Positions 27,090 to 36,773 of a stretch of DNA of 64,000 bases are shown here, piece after piece. The position numbers were made by a program, and so were the translations under genes. The stretch is from Streptomyces anulatus (GTDB lineage Bacteria > Actinomycetota > Actinomycetes > Streptomycetales > Streptomycetaceae): assembly GCF_014650675.1 (NCBI RefSeq), contig NZ_BMVK01000001.1, positions 248,001 through 312,000 of the forward strand, given 5' to 3'. A model generated the notes under the pieces. It saw nothing but the letters and a program-made list of their open reading frames with translations, had not been told where the DNA came from and searched no databases. How positions within the stretch are numbered: the stretch's first letter is position 1; each line of letters begins with the position of its first letter.

Positions 27090-28453
27090 ACGTCCGCCTC
27101 ACCTGGGCGCAGCCCGAGGATCTGATCGGCCACGAGCTGCGGCAGGCCGCGCAGGACGGCCGGGACGCCCGGGAGATCGAGGAGCGGTGGTACGCGGCCG
27201 GGGGCGCCCCCGCGCCGGACCGGGCGGGCGCCTCCGAGCCGCCCGCACCGCCGCGCCTGCGCGCACTGGCCGGCCGCCTCCTCGACGAACTCGCCCTGCT
27301 GGAATCCCCGTTGGCGGCCGATGAGCCGACCGGGCTGGACGAGATCGTGGCCGCCTGCCCGCACTGGCCGGGCCCTGCGGACTCCGGCCGCGCGGTGGGC
27401 CGGGACCGGCTGCACGCGGCGTGGCTCGGCCGGGCGGCGGGCTGCCTGCTCGGCAAGCCGGTCGAGAAGCTGCCGCTGGAAGGCATCCGCGCCCTGGCCC
27501 GCGCCACCGGCGACTGGCCCCCGACCACCTGGTTCACCGCACGCGGGGTACCCGCCGGACTGCTGGCCGCGCACCCCTGGAACCGCCGCTCGGCCGCCAC
27601 CTCCCTGGCCGAGAACATCGACGGCATGCCGGAGGACGACGACCTCAACTACCCGCTTCTCACCCTGCTGTTGCTCCAGCGGCACGGCCGCTGCTTCACC
27701 ACCGACGACCTGGCCCGGCTGTGGCTGGACGAACTCCCCGCGGGCCGTACGTTCACCGCCGAGCGCATCGCGTACGGCAACCTCCTGGCGGGCGTCGAGC
27801 CCCCGGAGACCGCCCGCCGCCGCAACCCGTTCCGGGAGTGGATCGGCGCGCAGATCCGGGCCGACGTGCACGGCTGGACGCACCCCGGCGACCCGGCCGG
27901 GGCCGCCGCCCAGGCCCACCGCGACGCGGTCCTCACCCACACCGGCAACGGGGTGTACGGAGCGATGTTCACCGCCGCGGCGCTCGCCGTCGCGGCCGGC
28001 GGCGAGAGCGATGTGCACGGCTGTCTGGCCGCCGGGCTGCGGGTGGTGCCGCCGCACTCGCGGTACGCCCGCGCGGTCCGCCTCGGCATCGAAACGGCCC
28101 GTACGGAAGGGGAGTTCGACGCCGTCGTGGACCGGCTGCACGCCGTCTACGGGGACACCCACCACTGGGTGCACGTGCTGCCCAACGCCGCGCTGCTGGC
28201 CGCCGCGCTCACCCACGCCGACGGCGACTTCACCCGGTCGATCGGCCTCGCGGTCTCCGGCGGCTGGGACACCGACTCCAACGGGGCGACCGCCGGATCG
28301 CTGGCCGGTCTTCTCGCGGGTGGGCCGGGCGCCCTGCCCGAGCACTGGACGGCTCCGCTGAAGAACCGGCTCGCCACCTCCGTACCCGGCTTCGACCGGG
28401 CCGGGTTCGACACCCTCGCCGCACTGACCCATCAGGAGGCTCTGCGCCCATGA
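27086..28453 (+). CDS. ADP-ribosylglycohydrolase family protein 4
   Basis: This 455-residue protein carries an extra N-terminal region of about 105 residues (WAQPEDLIGHELRQAAQDGR) that includes charged, probably helical sequence. The family core starts at AAWLGRAAGCLLGKPVEKLP. The first metal motif is PEDDDLNY rather than TDDT, and the second, GGWDTDSNGAT near 392-402, keeps both aspartates. It is therefore a divergent but probably active member. The GTG start is in a GTGA overlap, and the stop overlaps the ribokinase ATG. Confidence 0.87.
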   Translation: MNVRLTWAQPEDLIGHELRQAAQDGRDAREIEERWYAAGGAPAPDRAGASEPPAPPRLRALAGRLLDELALLESPLAADEPTGLDEIVAACPHWPGPADSGRAVGRDRLHAAWLGRAAGCLLGKPVEKLPLEGIRALARATGDWPPTTWFTARGVPAGLLAAHPWNRRSAATSLAENIDGMPEDDDLNYPLLTLLLLQRHGRCFTTDDLARLWLDELPAGRTFTAERIAYGNLLAGVEPPETARRRNPFREWIGAQIRADVHGWTHPGDPAGAAAQAHRDAVLTHTGNGVYGAMFTAAALAVAAGGESDVHGCLAAGLRVVPPHSRYARAVRLGIETARTEGEFDAVVDRLHAVYGDTHHWVHVLPNAALLAAALTHADGDFTRSIGLAVSGGWDTDSNGATAGSLAGLLAGGPGALPEHWTAPLKNRLATSVPGFDRAGFDTLAALTHQEALRP

Positions 28454-29334
28454 CCCGCATCGCGGTGCTCGGCAGCACCAATATGGACCTCGTCGCCTAC
28501 ACGGCCCGCGCCCCCGGCCGCGGCGAGACCGTCACCGGCCGGGAGTTCCGGACGGTCCCCGGCGGCAAGGGCGCCAACCAGGCCGTCGCCGCCGCCCGCG
28601 CGGGCGGGGAGGTGGCGATGATCGGCGCGGTCGGCGACGACGCCTACGGCACCCTGCTGCGCGACGGCCTCGAACACGCGGGGGTCGACACCGACCTCCT
28701 GCACACCGCCGAGGGCCCCAGCGGCACCGCGCACATCGTGGTGGACGACACCGGGGCCAACGCGATCGTGGTGATCCCCGGCGCGAACGGCGTCGTCACC
28801 GCGCTCGGCCCCGGGGAGATCGCGGCGATCGCCGCCGCCGATCTGCTGCTGATGCAGCTCGAACTCCCCCTGTCCACCGTCGTCGAGGGGGCCCGGGCGG
28901 CCCGGAGCCAGGGCGTACGGACCATCCTCACCCCCTCCCCCGCCCAGCCCCTGCCCGACGAACTCCTCGATCACATCGACCTGTTGGTGCCCAACGAGCA
29001 CGAGGCCGCCGAGCTGTCCGGGCAGGCCGAGCCGCACGCCGCCGCGCAGATCCTGCTGCGCCGGGTGCCCGAGGTCGTCATCACGCTCGGCGCGAAGGGC
29101 TGCCTGTACGCGGCCCGGGGCGGTGAGCCGGTGCTCTTCGAGGCCCCCTCGGTGAACGCCGTCGACACCACCGGCGCCGGGGACACCTTCGTCGGGTCGC
29201 TGGCCGTGGCGCTCGGCGAGGGGCGGCCGGTGGCCGAGGCCGTGGCGTTCGCCTCGTCGGCCGCCGCGCTCTGCGTCCAGAAGCCCGGCGCTTCCACGTC
29301 CATGCCCTACCGCAGCGAGATCGAGGCCTCATGA
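28450..29334 (+). CDS. Ribokinase-type PfkB sugar kinase
   Basis: This 294-residue PfkB kinase has both family signatures: GGKGANQAVAAARAG near residue 38 and DTTGAGDTFVGSLA near 239, which holds the anion hole and catalytic aspartate. GSTNMDLV near the N-terminus is characteristic of ribokinase. It should phosphorylate ribose or a close ribosyl sugar. ATGA overlaps couple it to hydrolase 4 upstream and the CoA-transferase downstream, so the sugar is probably the product of the hydrolases. Another furanose substrate cannot be excluded. Confidence 0.9.
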   Translation: MTRIAVLGSTNMDLVAYTARAPGRGETVTGREFRTVPGGKGANQAVAAARAGGEVAMIGAVGDDAYGTLLRDGLEHAGVDTDLLHTAEGPSGTAHIVVDDTGANAIVVIPGANGVVTALGPGEIAAIAAADLLLMQLELPLSTVVEGARAARSQGVRTILTPSPAQPLPDELLDHIDLLVPNEHEAAELSGQAEPHAAAQILLRRVPEVVITLGAKGCLYAARGGEPVLFEAPSVNAVDTTGAGDTFVGSLAVALGEGRPVAEAVAFASSAAALCVQKPGASTSMPYRSEIEAS

Positions 29335-30530
29335 GCACCACCGCAGCAGGACCCCTGACCGGGCTGAAGGTCATCGACCTGGCCACCCTCTTCGCCGGAC
29401 CGCTCGCGGCCACCATGCTCGGGGACTTCGGCGCCGATGTGATCAAGGTCGAGCATCCCCGCAAGCCGGACCCCTCACGCGGGCACGGACCCGCCAAGGA
29501 CGGGGTCGGCCTGTGGTGGAAGCTGCTCGGCCGCAACAAGCGCACCCTGACCCTCGACCTGTCCGCGCCCGGCGGCCGGGACGTGCTGCTGCGGCTGGCC
29601 GCCGAGACCGATGTGATCATCGAGAACTTCCGGCCCGGGACCCTGGAGCGCTGGGGCCTGGGCCCCGAGGAACTGCACGCCGTCAACCCGCGTCTGGTGC
29701 TGGCCCGGGTCACCGGCTTCGGCCAGTTCGGGCCGTACGCCCACCGCCCCGGCTTCGGCACGCTCGCCGAGGCGATGAGCGGCTTCGCGGCGATCACCGG
29801 GGAGCCGGACGGGCCGCCGACGCTGCCGCCGTTCGGGCTCGCCGACTCCATCGCGGCGCTGGCCACGGCGTACGCGGTGATGGCCGCCCTCGCGGGACGG
29901 GAGAAGACCGGCGAGGGCCAGGTGGTGGACCTGGCGATCATCGAGCCGATCCTCACCGTGCTGGGCCCGCAGCCGCTCTGGTACGACCAGCTCGGCTACG
30001 TCCAGCCGCGCACCGGCAACCGCTCCCGCAACAACGCCCCGCGCAACACCTACCGCACCGCCGACGGCCACTGGGTCGCGGTCTCCACCTCCGCCCAGTC
30101 CGTCGCCGAGCGGGTGATGCGGCTGGTCGGCCGCCCGGAGCTGATCGACGAGCCCTGGTTCGGCGCGGGCACCACCCGGGCCGAGCACACCGAGGAGCTG
30201 GACGGGGCCGTGGGCCACTGGATCTCCCGCCACAGCCGCGAGGAAGTGCTCAACGGCTTCGAGAAGGCGGAGGCGGCGGTCGCGCCGATCCACGACGTGC
30301 GGGAGGTGATGGAGGACCCGCAGTACCGGGCGCTGGGCGCCATCGCCGAGATCGACGACCCGGAGCTGGGACCGCTGCGGATGCAGAACGTCCTCTTCCG
30401 GCTCTCGGAGACCCCCGGCGGAATCCGGTGGGCGGGCCGCCCGCACGGCGCGGACACCGAGGAGATCCTGGCCGGGCTCGGCCTCTCGGAGACGCGGATC
30501 GCGGCGCTGCGGGACCAGGGGGCGCTGTGA
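29331..30530 (+). CDS. Class III CoA-transferase (CaiB/BaiF/formyl-CoA transferase family)
   Basis: This 399-residue protein begins GLKVIDLATLFAGPLAATML and DFGADVIKVEHP, the family's N-terminal pattern. The catalytic aspartate is near residue 172 in FGLADSIAAL. Members move CoA between a donor thioester and a carboxylate. It is coupled by ATGA to the ribokinase and by GTGA to a CitE-like lyase, suggesting that an organic acid is activated here and then split. Confidence 0.9.
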   Translation: MSTTAAGPLTGLKVIDLATLFAGPLAATMLGDFGADVIKVEHPRKPDPSRGHGPAKDGVGLWWKLLGRNKRTLTLDLSAPGGRDVLLRLAAETDVIIENFRPGTLERWGLGPEELHAVNPRLVLARVTGFGQFGPYAHRPGFGTLAEAMSGFAAITGEPDGPPTLPPFGLADSIAALATAYAVMAALAGREKTGEGQVVDLAIIEPILTVLGPQPLWYDQLGYVQPRTGNRSRNNAPRNTYRTADGHWVAVSTSAQSVAERVMRLVGRPELIDEPWFGAGTTRAEHTEELDGAVGHWISRHSREEVLNGFEKAEAAVAPIHDVREVMEDPQYRALGAIAEIDDPELGPLRMQNVLFRLSETPGGIRWAGRPHGADTEEILAGLGLSETRIAALRDQGAL

Positions 30531-31393
30531 CCGGCCGCCCGATCCCGGCCCCGCCGCTGCCGGAGGGCCCGCCTCCGCCCGTCGGCCGGCCGCCGCTGAC
30601 CTGGCTGTACGTGCCCGGGGACCGGCCGGAGGTGGTGGCCAAGGCGCTGGGCAGCGGGGCGGACGTGGTGATCGTCGACCTGGAGGACGCCGTCGCCCAG
30701 GACCGTAAGGAGTACGCGCGTTCCGCCACCGCCGAACTTCTCGGCGACCAGGTCACGGCGGCCCCGGACGCGGTGCCGGTCCATGTCCGGGTGCACGGCG
30801 AGGACGACATCCGGGCGCTGGCGGATCTGCCGGGTCTGACCGCGTTCCGGCTGCCGAAGATCACCCATGCGGTCTCGGTGCACCATGTGGCGGCCGTGGC
30901 CCCGGGTGTGGCGCTGTATCCGCTGCTGGAGTCGGCGCTCGCGATCGAGCACGCGTACTCGATCGCCTCGGCCCATCACGCCGTACGCGGCATCGCCCTG
31001 GGCGAGGCGGACCTGCGGGCGGACCTGGGCGTACGGGAGGACGCCGGGCTCGACTGGCCGCGCAGCCGTGTCGTGGTGGCGGCCAGGGCGGCGGCCCTTC
31101 CGCCGCCCGCCCAGTCGGTGTTCCCGGACGTCCGGGACCTGGACGGGCTGTGGACGTCGTGCGGGCGGGGGCGGGCGCTCGGGATGCTGGGCCGGGCGGC
31201 GATCCACCCGCGCCAGCTGCCGGTGATCGAGCGGGCGTTCCGGCCGACGGCCGAGGAGATCGAGGCGGCCGAGGAGATCGTCGCGGCCTCGGCGGTGGAG
31301 GCGGGGGCGCTGGCCCTGCCGGACGGGAGGTTCGTGGACGCGGCGGTGGTGGCGTCCGCCCGCCGGACGATCGCGCTCGCCGGGCGGGCCTGA
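30527..31393 (+). CDS. CoA ester lyase, HpcH/HpaI (CitE-like) family
   Basis: This 288-residue TIM-barrel enzyme has LYVPGDRPEVVAKAL and VVIVDLEDAVAQDRK, the signature of malyl-, citramalyl- and citryl-CoA lyases, and GEADLRADLGV, which includes a metal-ligand region. It cleaves 3-hydroxyacyl-CoA esters reversibly to acetyl- or propionyl-CoA plus a 2-oxoacid. A GTG start at 30527 overlaps the previous stop. It is the last gene of the operon, and its final codons form one arm of a 17-bp terminator stem. Confidence 0.88.
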   Translation: MTGRPIPAPPLPEGPPPPVGRPPLTWLYVPGDRPEVVAKALGSGADVVIVDLEDAVAQDRKEYARSATAELLGDQVTAAPDAVPVHVRVHGEDDIRALADLPGLTAFRLPKITHAVSVHHVAAVAPGVALYPLLESALAIEHAYSIASAHHAVRGIALGEADLRADLGVREDAGLDWPRSRVVVAARAAALPPPAQSVFPDVRDLDGLWTSCGRGRALGMLGRAAIHPRQLPVIERAFRPTAEEIEAAEEIVAASAVEAGALALPDGRFVDAAVVASARRTIALAGRA

Positions 31394-31417
31394 GACTGCG
31401 GGCCCGCCCGGCGAGCG
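31374..31417. terminator. 17-bp perfect stem terminator overlapping the CoA-lyase stop codon
   Basis: 31374-31390 and 31401-31417 are perfectly complementary, with a 10-nt loop that starts with the TGA stop codon (31391-31393). It sits in the 60-bp convergent gap with lgt and should stop transcripts from both sides. There is no T-run, as is common in Streptomyces. Confidence 0.85.
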
Positions 31418-31453
31418 GGAGGAGTGCGGGGGTGCCCCGAGGGGGCGCGGCGG

Positions 31454-32449
31454 TCAGCTCTTCTCGGCTGCTTCGGCGCTCTCGGCGGTGGCGCCCTTGC
31501 CGGGCTCGCGCGGCTCGTCCTTCGTGAACGGGTCCTTCTCGGCGGCGTCCGCCTTCGCGGAGCCGTCCTCGTCGGAGCTGTTCTCGTCGGAGCCGCTCTC
31601 GTCGGCGGGTCCGTCCTTCTGCGCGGGGGCGGCGTCCCGGTCGGGCTCGACGATCTCCTCGCGGCCCGGACGGATCTTCGCGGAGATCACGATGTAGACG
31701 ACGGCGAGGACGAAGACGATGATCGCGGTCCACACGTTCAGGCGGAGACCGAGGACGTGGTGGGCCTCGTCGACCCGCATGTACTCGATCCAGCCGCGAC
31801 CCGCGCAGTAGGCGGCGACGTACAGCGCGAACGCCCGTCCGTGGCCGAGCCGGAAGCGGCGGTCGGCCCAGATGACCAGGAGCGCGACGCCGATGCACCA
31901 CAGCGACTCGTACAGGAAGGTCGGGTGGTACGTCCCGGCGACCCGGTTCGGGCCCTCGCTGATCTCCAGCGCCCAGGGAAGGTCGGTGGGCTTGCCGTAC
32001 AGCTCCTGGTTGAACCAGTTGCCCCAGCGGCCGATGGCCTGGGCGATGGCGATGCCCGGGGCGAGTGCGTCGGCCCAGGCGGGCAGCGGGATGCCCCGGC
32101 GGCGGCAGGCGATCCAGGCTCCGACGGCGCCGAACGCGATGGCGCCCCAGATGCCGAGGCCGCCCTCCCAGATCTTGAAGGCGTCGACCCAGTTCTCACC
32201 GTCGCTGAAGTACAGCTGGTAGTCGGTGATCACGTGGTAGAGCCGGCCGCCGACGAGGCCGAAGGGCACGGCCCAGACGGCGACGTCGGCCACGGTGCCG
32301 GCTTTGCCGCCCCGGGCTACCCAGCGCTTGTTGCCGAACCAGACGGCGACGAAGACACCGATGATGATGCAGAACGCGTAGCCGCGGAGCGGGATCGGGC
32401 CGAGCTCGATCACGCCGGTCGACGGGCTGGGAATGAAGGCAAGATTCAT
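31454..32449 (-). CDS. lgt: Prolipoprotein diacylglyceryl transferase
   Basis: This 331-residue membrane enzyme transfers diacylglycerol to the lipobox cysteine of prolipoproteins. Conserved segments are RGYAFCIIIGV, GGRLYHVITDY, the Lgt signature GRWGNWFNQELYGKPTDLPW and HPTFLYESLW, over seven hydrophobic segments. The C-terminal 65 residues form a hydrophilic, acidic Asp/Glu/Ser tail beyond the family core. It is the last gene of the minus-strand trp-side cluster, 98 bp downstream of the DsbA-like gene. Confidence 0.96.
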   Translation of the reverse strand: MNLAFIPSPSTGVIELGPIPLRGYAFCIIIGVFVAVWFGNKRWVARGGKAGTVADVAVWAVPFGLVGGRLYHVITDYQLYFSDGENWVDAFKIWEGGLGIWGAIAFGAVGAWIACRRRGIPLPAWADALAPGIAIAQAIGRWGNWFNQELYGKPTDLPWALEISEGPNRVAGTYHPTFLYESLWCIGVALLVIWADRRFRLGHGRAFALYVAAYCAGRGWIEYMRVDEAHHVLGLRLNVWTAIIVFVLAVVYIVISAKIRPGREEIVEPDRDAAPAQKDGPADESGSDENSSDEDGSAKADAAEKDPFTKDEPREPGKGATAESAEAAEKS

Positions 32450-32547
32450 GGCGAGGTCGACGCTACCTTGCCGGGCGGTGGGTACGGCAAGCCACCCGGC
32501 AACGTCTGGGTAACGAGGACCGCGTCACGGGCGGCTCCGGGAGGCGG

Positions 32548-33417
32548 TCAGGAGGCGGGTGCCGACGACGGGTCGGCCGGGGCGGAGGACCCGTCGGCCG
32601 GGGCGGACGGGGTGGCGGTGCCCGGCTTCTTGCCCTTGTTGGCCGCGGCGACCCACTTCTTCAGGTTCTCCGGGGAGATCTGCTCGCCGCCCTTGCTCGG
32701 GAAGACGGACTCCCCGTTGAGCAGCACCGTCGGCGTGCCCTGGAAGCCGCCCTCGCGGAACGCCGTGTCGGACTTCTTCACCCAGCTGTCGTGCTCGCCG
32801 TCCTCCACACAGCTGCGGAAGCCCGGTGTGTCGAGCCCCTCGACCTCACCGGCCAGCTCGATCAGCCGGCTGTTCTTGCCGTAGGCGTCGTCCGGCTCCG
32901 GCGGCTGGTTGGCGAAGAGCACGTCGTGGTACGCCGCGAACTTGCCGGCGTCCTGGGCGCAGGCGGCGGCGTTGGCCGCGCGCAGCGACCCGGTGCCGCC
33001 GAGATTGCCGTCGATGATCGTGGCCAGGTGGTACTCCACCTTGACCTGGCCGTCGTCCGCCAGCTCCGTGATGGTGTCCTTGAAGGCGGTCTCGAACTGG
33101 GCGCAGACGGGGCAGCGGAAGTCCTCCCAGATCGTGAGGGTGGACGGGGCGTCGGCGGCGCCGACCGGCAGCGTCAGGGCGTCCTCGCCGATCGCGCCGG
33201 ACGGGGCGACCGCGGGGCCGGAGGCGGTGTCACCGCCGTCGTCCTTGCCCGCGTTGGCCGCGATCAGGCCGACCACGGCGGCCAGGGCGAGCACCCCGAC
33301 CACCGCCGAGGCGACGATCAGCGTCCGGCGGCGCTTCTCGCGCCCCTTCTCCCGCTCGCGCTGCTGGGCCAGGCGCTCACGCGCGCTTCTGTTTCCCTCA
33401 GGGATCTTGTCGCTCAC
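32548..33417 (-). CDS. Membrane-anchored DsbA-like thioredoxin-fold protein
   Basis: This 289-residue protein has a basic cytosolic N-terminus, one transmembrane helix at about residues 32-54 and an extracytoplasmic DsbA-type domain. The active site is WEDFRCPVCAQFE (CPVC) and the cis-proline loop is GTPTVLLNG. It probably oxidises or isomerises disulfides in secreted proteins. The GTG at 33417 is chosen because the upstream frame runs into the trpA terminator. The C-terminal 30 residues are a Pro/Ser/Ala tail. Confidence 0.9.
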   Translation of the reverse strand: MSDKIPEGNRSARERLAQQREREKGREKRRRTLIVASAVVGVLALAAVVGLIAANAGKDDGGDTASGPAVAPSGAIGEDALTLPVGAADAPSTLTIWEDFRCPVCAQFETAFKDTITELADDGQVKVEYHLATIIDGNLGGTGSLRAANAAACAQDAGKFAAYHDVLFANQPPEPDDAYGKNSRLIELAGEVEGLDTPGFRSCVEDGEHDSWVKKSDTAFREGGFQGTPTVLLNGESVFPSKGGEQISPENLKKWVAAANKGKKPGTATPSAPADGSSAPADPSSAPAS

Positions 33418-33430
33418 ACCCGGGGAACGA

Positions 33431-33460
33431 ACCGGGGAGGCGCCTCCGCGCCTCCCCGGT
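33431..33460 (-). terminator. Terminator hairpin downstream of trpA
   Basis: A perfect 12-bp stem (33431-33442 with 33449-33460) and 6-nt loop lie 32 bp past the trpA stop and just before the DsbA-like gene. It marks the end of trpC-trpM-trpB-trpA. Confidence 0.8.
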
Positions 33461-33492
33461 CCACAATCCACCCATTCGGGTGATTCAAGGGC

Positions 33493-34305
33493 TCAGCGCT
33501 TTCGAACGCCCTCGGCCAGTTCGCCCGCCAGGGAGCGGACGGCGGCGAGGCCGGCGGCCTCGCCGGGGGCGTCCAGCATGGCCTTGACGAAGGCGGAACC
33601 GACGATCACGCCGTCCGCGAACCCGGCGACCTCGGCGGCCTGCGCCGCGTTGGAGACGCCGAGGCCGACGCAGACCGGCAGGTCGGTGGTGGCGCGGGTG
33701 CGTCCCACCAGGTCCTGGGCCTGGGCGCCGACGGAGGCGCGGGTGCCGGTGACGCCCATCAGGGACGCCGCGTAGACGAAGCCGCTCCCGGCCGCCGTGA
33801 TGGTGGCGAGGCGGGCGTCCTGGCTGCTGGGGGCGACGACGAACACGGTGGCGAGGCCGTGCTTGTCGGCGTGCTCGCGCCACAGCGCGGACTCCTGGAC
33901 CGGCAGGTCGGGCAGGATGCACCCGGCGCCGCCCGCCTCGGCCAGCTCGGCGGTGAAGCGCTCGACGCCGTAGCGGTCGATGGGGTTCCAGTACGTCATG
34001 ACCAGGATCGGGACGCCGGTGGCCTCGTGCGCCTCGCGGACCGTGCGCATCACGTCGGCGATCCGGACGCCGCCGCGCAGGGCGATGTCGTCGGCGGTCT
34101 GGATGACCGGCCCGTCCAGGACCGGGTCGCTGTGCGGGAGCCCGATCTCGACGATGTCCGCGCCGCCCGCGATGACGGCCTTGACCGCCTCGATGCCGCC
34201 GTCGACGGTCGGGAAGCCCGCCGGGAGGTAGGCGATGAGCGCCGCCCGGTCCGCGGCCCTGGTGGCGGCCAGGGTGGTGTTCAACAGCTCGATGTTGCCG
34301 CTCAC
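33493..34305 (-). CDS. trpA: Tryptophan synthase alpha subunit
   Basis: This 270-residue TIM barrel has the catalytic pair in [18 protein letters not shown] (the glutamate and second aspartate) and phosphate-binding glycines near [10 protein letters not shown]. It splits indole-3-glycerol phosphate to indole, which is passed to TrpB. The ATG at 34305 overlaps the trpB stop (ATGA). Confidence 0.97.
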   Translation of the reverse strand: MSGNIELLNTTLAATRAADRAALIAYLPAGFPTVDGGIEAVKAVIAGGADIVEIGLPHSDPVLDGPVIQTADDIALRGGVRIADVMRTVREAHEATGVPILVMTYWNPIDRYGVERFTAELAEAGGAGCILPDLPVQESALWREHADKHGLATVFVVAPSSQDARLATITAAGSGFVYAASLMGVTGTRASVGAQAQDLVGRTRATTDLPVCVGLGVSNAAQAAEVAGFADGVIVGSAFVKAMLDAPGEAAGLAAVRSLAGELAEGVRKR

Positions 34306-35588
34306 TTGGCGTCCCCCTCGATCTCGGCGCGGTCGCTGTCGGCGTCCGCCTCGACGGCGGCGTCGGTGTCGTAGAGCCCGAAGTAGCGGGCGGCGGTGTC
34401 CATGTCCTTGTCGCCTCGGCCGGACAGGTTGATGAGGATCAGCCCGTCCTTGCCGAGCTCCTTGCCGAGGTCCAGGGCTCCGGCGAGCGCGTGGGCGCTC
34501 TCGATCGCCGGGATGATCCCCTCCGTGCGGGACAGCAGGCGCAGGGCCTGCATGGCCGCGTCATCGGTGACCGCGCGGTACTCGCCGCGCCCGACGTCCT
34601 TGAGGTACGCGTGCTCCGGGCCGATGCCGGGGTAGTCCAGTCCCGCCGAGATGGAGTACGGCTCGGTGATCTGGCCCTCGTCGTCCTGGAGGACGTAGGA
34701 GCGCGAGCCGTGCAGGATGCCGGGCTCCCCCGCGGTGAGGGTCGCCGCGTGCTCGCCGGTCTCCACCCCGTGCCCGGCGGGCTCGCAGCCCACCAGGCGG
34801 ACGTCGGCGTCGGGGATGAAGGCGTGGAAGAGGCCGATGGCGTTGGAGCCGCCGCCGACGCAGGCGACCGCCGCGTCCGGGAGGCGTCCCGCGCGCTCCA
34901 GGATCTGGCGGCGGGCCTCGACGCCGATGACGCGGTGGAAGTCGCGGACCATCGCCGGGAAGGGGTGCGGGCCCGCGACCGTGCCGAAGAGGTAGTGCGT
35001 GCGGTCCACGTTGGCGACCCAGTCGCGGAACGCCTCGTTGATGGCGTCCTTCAGCGTCCGCGAGCCGGACTTCACGGCGACGACCTCGGCGCCGAGCATC
35101 CGCATCCGGGCCACGTTCAGTGCCTGACGCTCGGTGTCGATCTCGCCCATGTAGATGGTGCATTCGAGGCCGAAGAGGGCGCAGGCGGTCGCGGTGGCGA
35201 CACCGTGCTGGCCGGCTCCGGTCTCGGCGATGACGCGGGTCTTGCCCATGCGCTTGGTGAGGAGGGCCTGACCCAGCACGTTGTTGATCTTGTGCGAGCC
35301 GGTGTGGTTCAGGTCCTCGCGCTTGAGGAAGATCCGGGCGCCGCCGGCGTGCTCGGCGAAGCGCGGGACCTCGGTCAGGGCGCTGGGCCGCCCCGTGTAG
35401 TCGACCATGAGCTCGTTGAGCTCGGCGGCGAAGGCGGGGTCGGCCTTGGCCTTGTCGTACTCGACGGCGACCTCGTCCACGGCGGCGACGAGCGCCTCCG
35501 GGATGAACTTGCCGCCGTACGCGCCGAAATAGCCCTCGGCGCTGGGGATCAGACCCTCGGGGTCCGGAATGAAGAAGTCGGACGACAT
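34302..35588 (-). CDS. trpB: Tryptophan synthase beta subunit
   Basis: This 428-residue PLP enzyme has the Schiff-base lysine in [13 protein letters not shown] and the phosphate-binding GGGSNAIG. It joins indole and serine to make tryptophan. The ATG at 35588 has AAGGAG eight bases upstream, so the longer upstream frame is not used. The C-terminus has a short acidic extension. Its start lies 145 bp after trpM, a gap in which I see no other gene. Confidence 0.97.
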   Translation of the reverse strand: MSSDFFIPDPEGLIPSAEGYFGAYGGKFIPEALVAAVDEVAVEYDKAKADPAFAAELNELMVDYTGRPSALTEVPRFAEHAGGARIFLKREDLNHTGSHKINNVLGQALLTKRMGKTRVIAETGAGQHGVATATACALFGLECTIYMGEIDTERQALNVARMRMLGAEVVAVKSGSRTLKDAINEAFRDWVANVDRTHYLFGTVAGPHPFPAMVRDFHRVIGVEARRQILERAGRLPDAAVACVGGGSNAIGLFHAFIPDADVRLVGCEPAGHGVETGEHAATLTAGEPGILHGSRSYVLQDDEGQITEPYSISAGLDYPGIGPEHAYLKDVGRGEYRAVTDDAAMQALRLLSRTEGIIPAIESAHALAGALDLGKELGKDGLILINLSGRGDKDMDTAARYFGLYDTDAAVEADADSDRAEIEGDAK

Positions 35589-35733
35589 GCGACGTGCTCC
35601 TTGGCATGGCAACGGATGGATGCACCGTATGCGCGGAGCGGCGAGCGCCGCCGCGACCGGCATGCGGTCACGGCGGTGCGGTCGTACGTACGAGAAGAGC
35701 GGTGTGTCGTGCGGTACGTCGGCCGGGGCTCGC

Positions 35734-35946
35734 CTACAGCGCGGACCCCGCGCGCCATCGCATGCCGTTCACCTGGCCGGGCTCGTCGCCGATGACATAC
35801 CGGACGCGCCGACCGTGCACACGCCGGGCGGGGGCGCGGCAGCCGCGGGGGCGGCAGCCGCGCGCCAGCGGGGCGTGCGGGTCCCGGGCCGAAGCCCCGG
35901 CGGGGCCGAGGCCCGGCCGGGTGCGGGGCGCGGGACGTCCGGTCAT
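35734..35946 (-). CDS. trpM: TrpM, small tryptophan biosynthesis modulator
   Basis: This 70-residue, Arg- and Pro-rich basic protein lies between trpC (17 bp away) and trpB. The core [20 protein letters not shown] followed by [16 protein letters not shown] matches my memory of the S. coelicolor gene SCO2038, reported to modulate tryptophan synthesis and differentiation. Position and size fit. Two cysteines in CRPRGC could bind metal or form a disulfide. The start codon is uncertain within about 10 codons because only a weak GAAG lies upstream. Confidence 0.8.
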   Translation of the reverse strand: MTGRPAPRTRPGLGPAGASARDPHAPLARGCRPRGCRAPARRVHGRRVRYVIGDEPGQVNGMRWRAGSAL

Positions 35947-35963
35947 GGTCGCTTCGCCCCGTG

Positions 35964-36773
35964 TCAGCCGCGGCCGTGGCGGAGCGCCGGGTGGGCGCCC
36001 GCGGCGACGAGGTCGGCGACGGCGGCACGCGGGTCGCGGCCGGTGACCAGCGACTCGCCGACCAGGACGGCGTCGGCGCCCGCGTTGGCGTACGCGATCA
36101 GGTCGTGCGGGCCCCGGACGCCGGACTCGGCGACCTTGACGATGTGGTCGGGGATCTCGGGGGCGACGCGCTCGAAGGTGGAGCGGTCGACCTTGAGGTC
36201 CTTCAGGTTACGCGCGTTGACGCCGATGATCTTGGCTCCGGCGTCCACGGCGCGCTCCGCCTCCTCCTCGTCGTGCGCCTCGACGAGCGGGGTGAGCCCG
36301 ATCGACTCGGCGCGCTCGATGAGGGAGACCAGGGCCTCCTGGTCGAGGGCGGCGACGATCAGCAGGGCGAGGTCGGCGCCGTAGGCGCGGGCCTCCCACA
36401 GCTGGTACGAGGTGACGATGAAGTCCTTGCGCAGGATCGGGGTGTCGACCTTGGCGCGGACGGCCTCCAGGTCGGCGAGCGATCCGCCGAAGCGGCGCTC
36501 CTCCGTGAGGACCGAGATGACGGACGCGCCGCCCGCCTCGTAGTCCGCGGCGAGCGCGGCCGGGTCGGCGATGGCGGCAAGGGCCCCCTTGGAGGGGGAC
36601 GAGCGCTTGACCTCGCAGATGACGGTCACGCCCTCGCCGCGCAGGGCGGCGACTCCGTCCTTGGCCTGGGGAGCGCGGGCCGCGCGCTCCTTCAGCTCGT
36701 CGAGGCTGACGCGCGCCTGCCGCTCCGCGAGGTCGGCGCGAACGCCGTCGATGATCTCGTCGAGCACACTCAC
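35964..36773 (-). CDS. trpC: Indole-3-glycerol phosphate synthase
   Basis: This 269-residue TIM barrel has [15 protein letters not shown] near the N-terminus, [20 protein letters not shown] catalytic-lysine context and [14 protein letters not shown]. It closes carboxyphenylamino-deoxyribulose 5-phosphate to indole-glycerol phosphate. It starts at GTG 36773 after GGAAGGGGG. ATACC-gat-GGTAT (36819-36831) upstream may be an operator. trpC leads a trpC-trpM-trpB-trpA unit. No trpF is present, in line with PriA doing that step. Confidence 0.96.
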   Translation of the reverse strand: MSVLDEIIDGVRADLAERQARVSLDELKERAARAPQAKDGVAALRGEGVTVICEVKRSSPSKGALAAIADPAALAADYEAGGASVISVLTEERRFGGSLADLEAVRAKVDTPILRKDFIVTSYQLWEARAYGADLALLIVAALDQEALVSLIERAESIGLTPLVEAHDEEEAERAVDAGAKIIGVNARNLKDLKVDRSTFERVAPEIPDHIVKVAESGVRGPHDLIAYANAGADAVLVGESLVTGRDPRAAVADLVAAGAHPALRHGRG

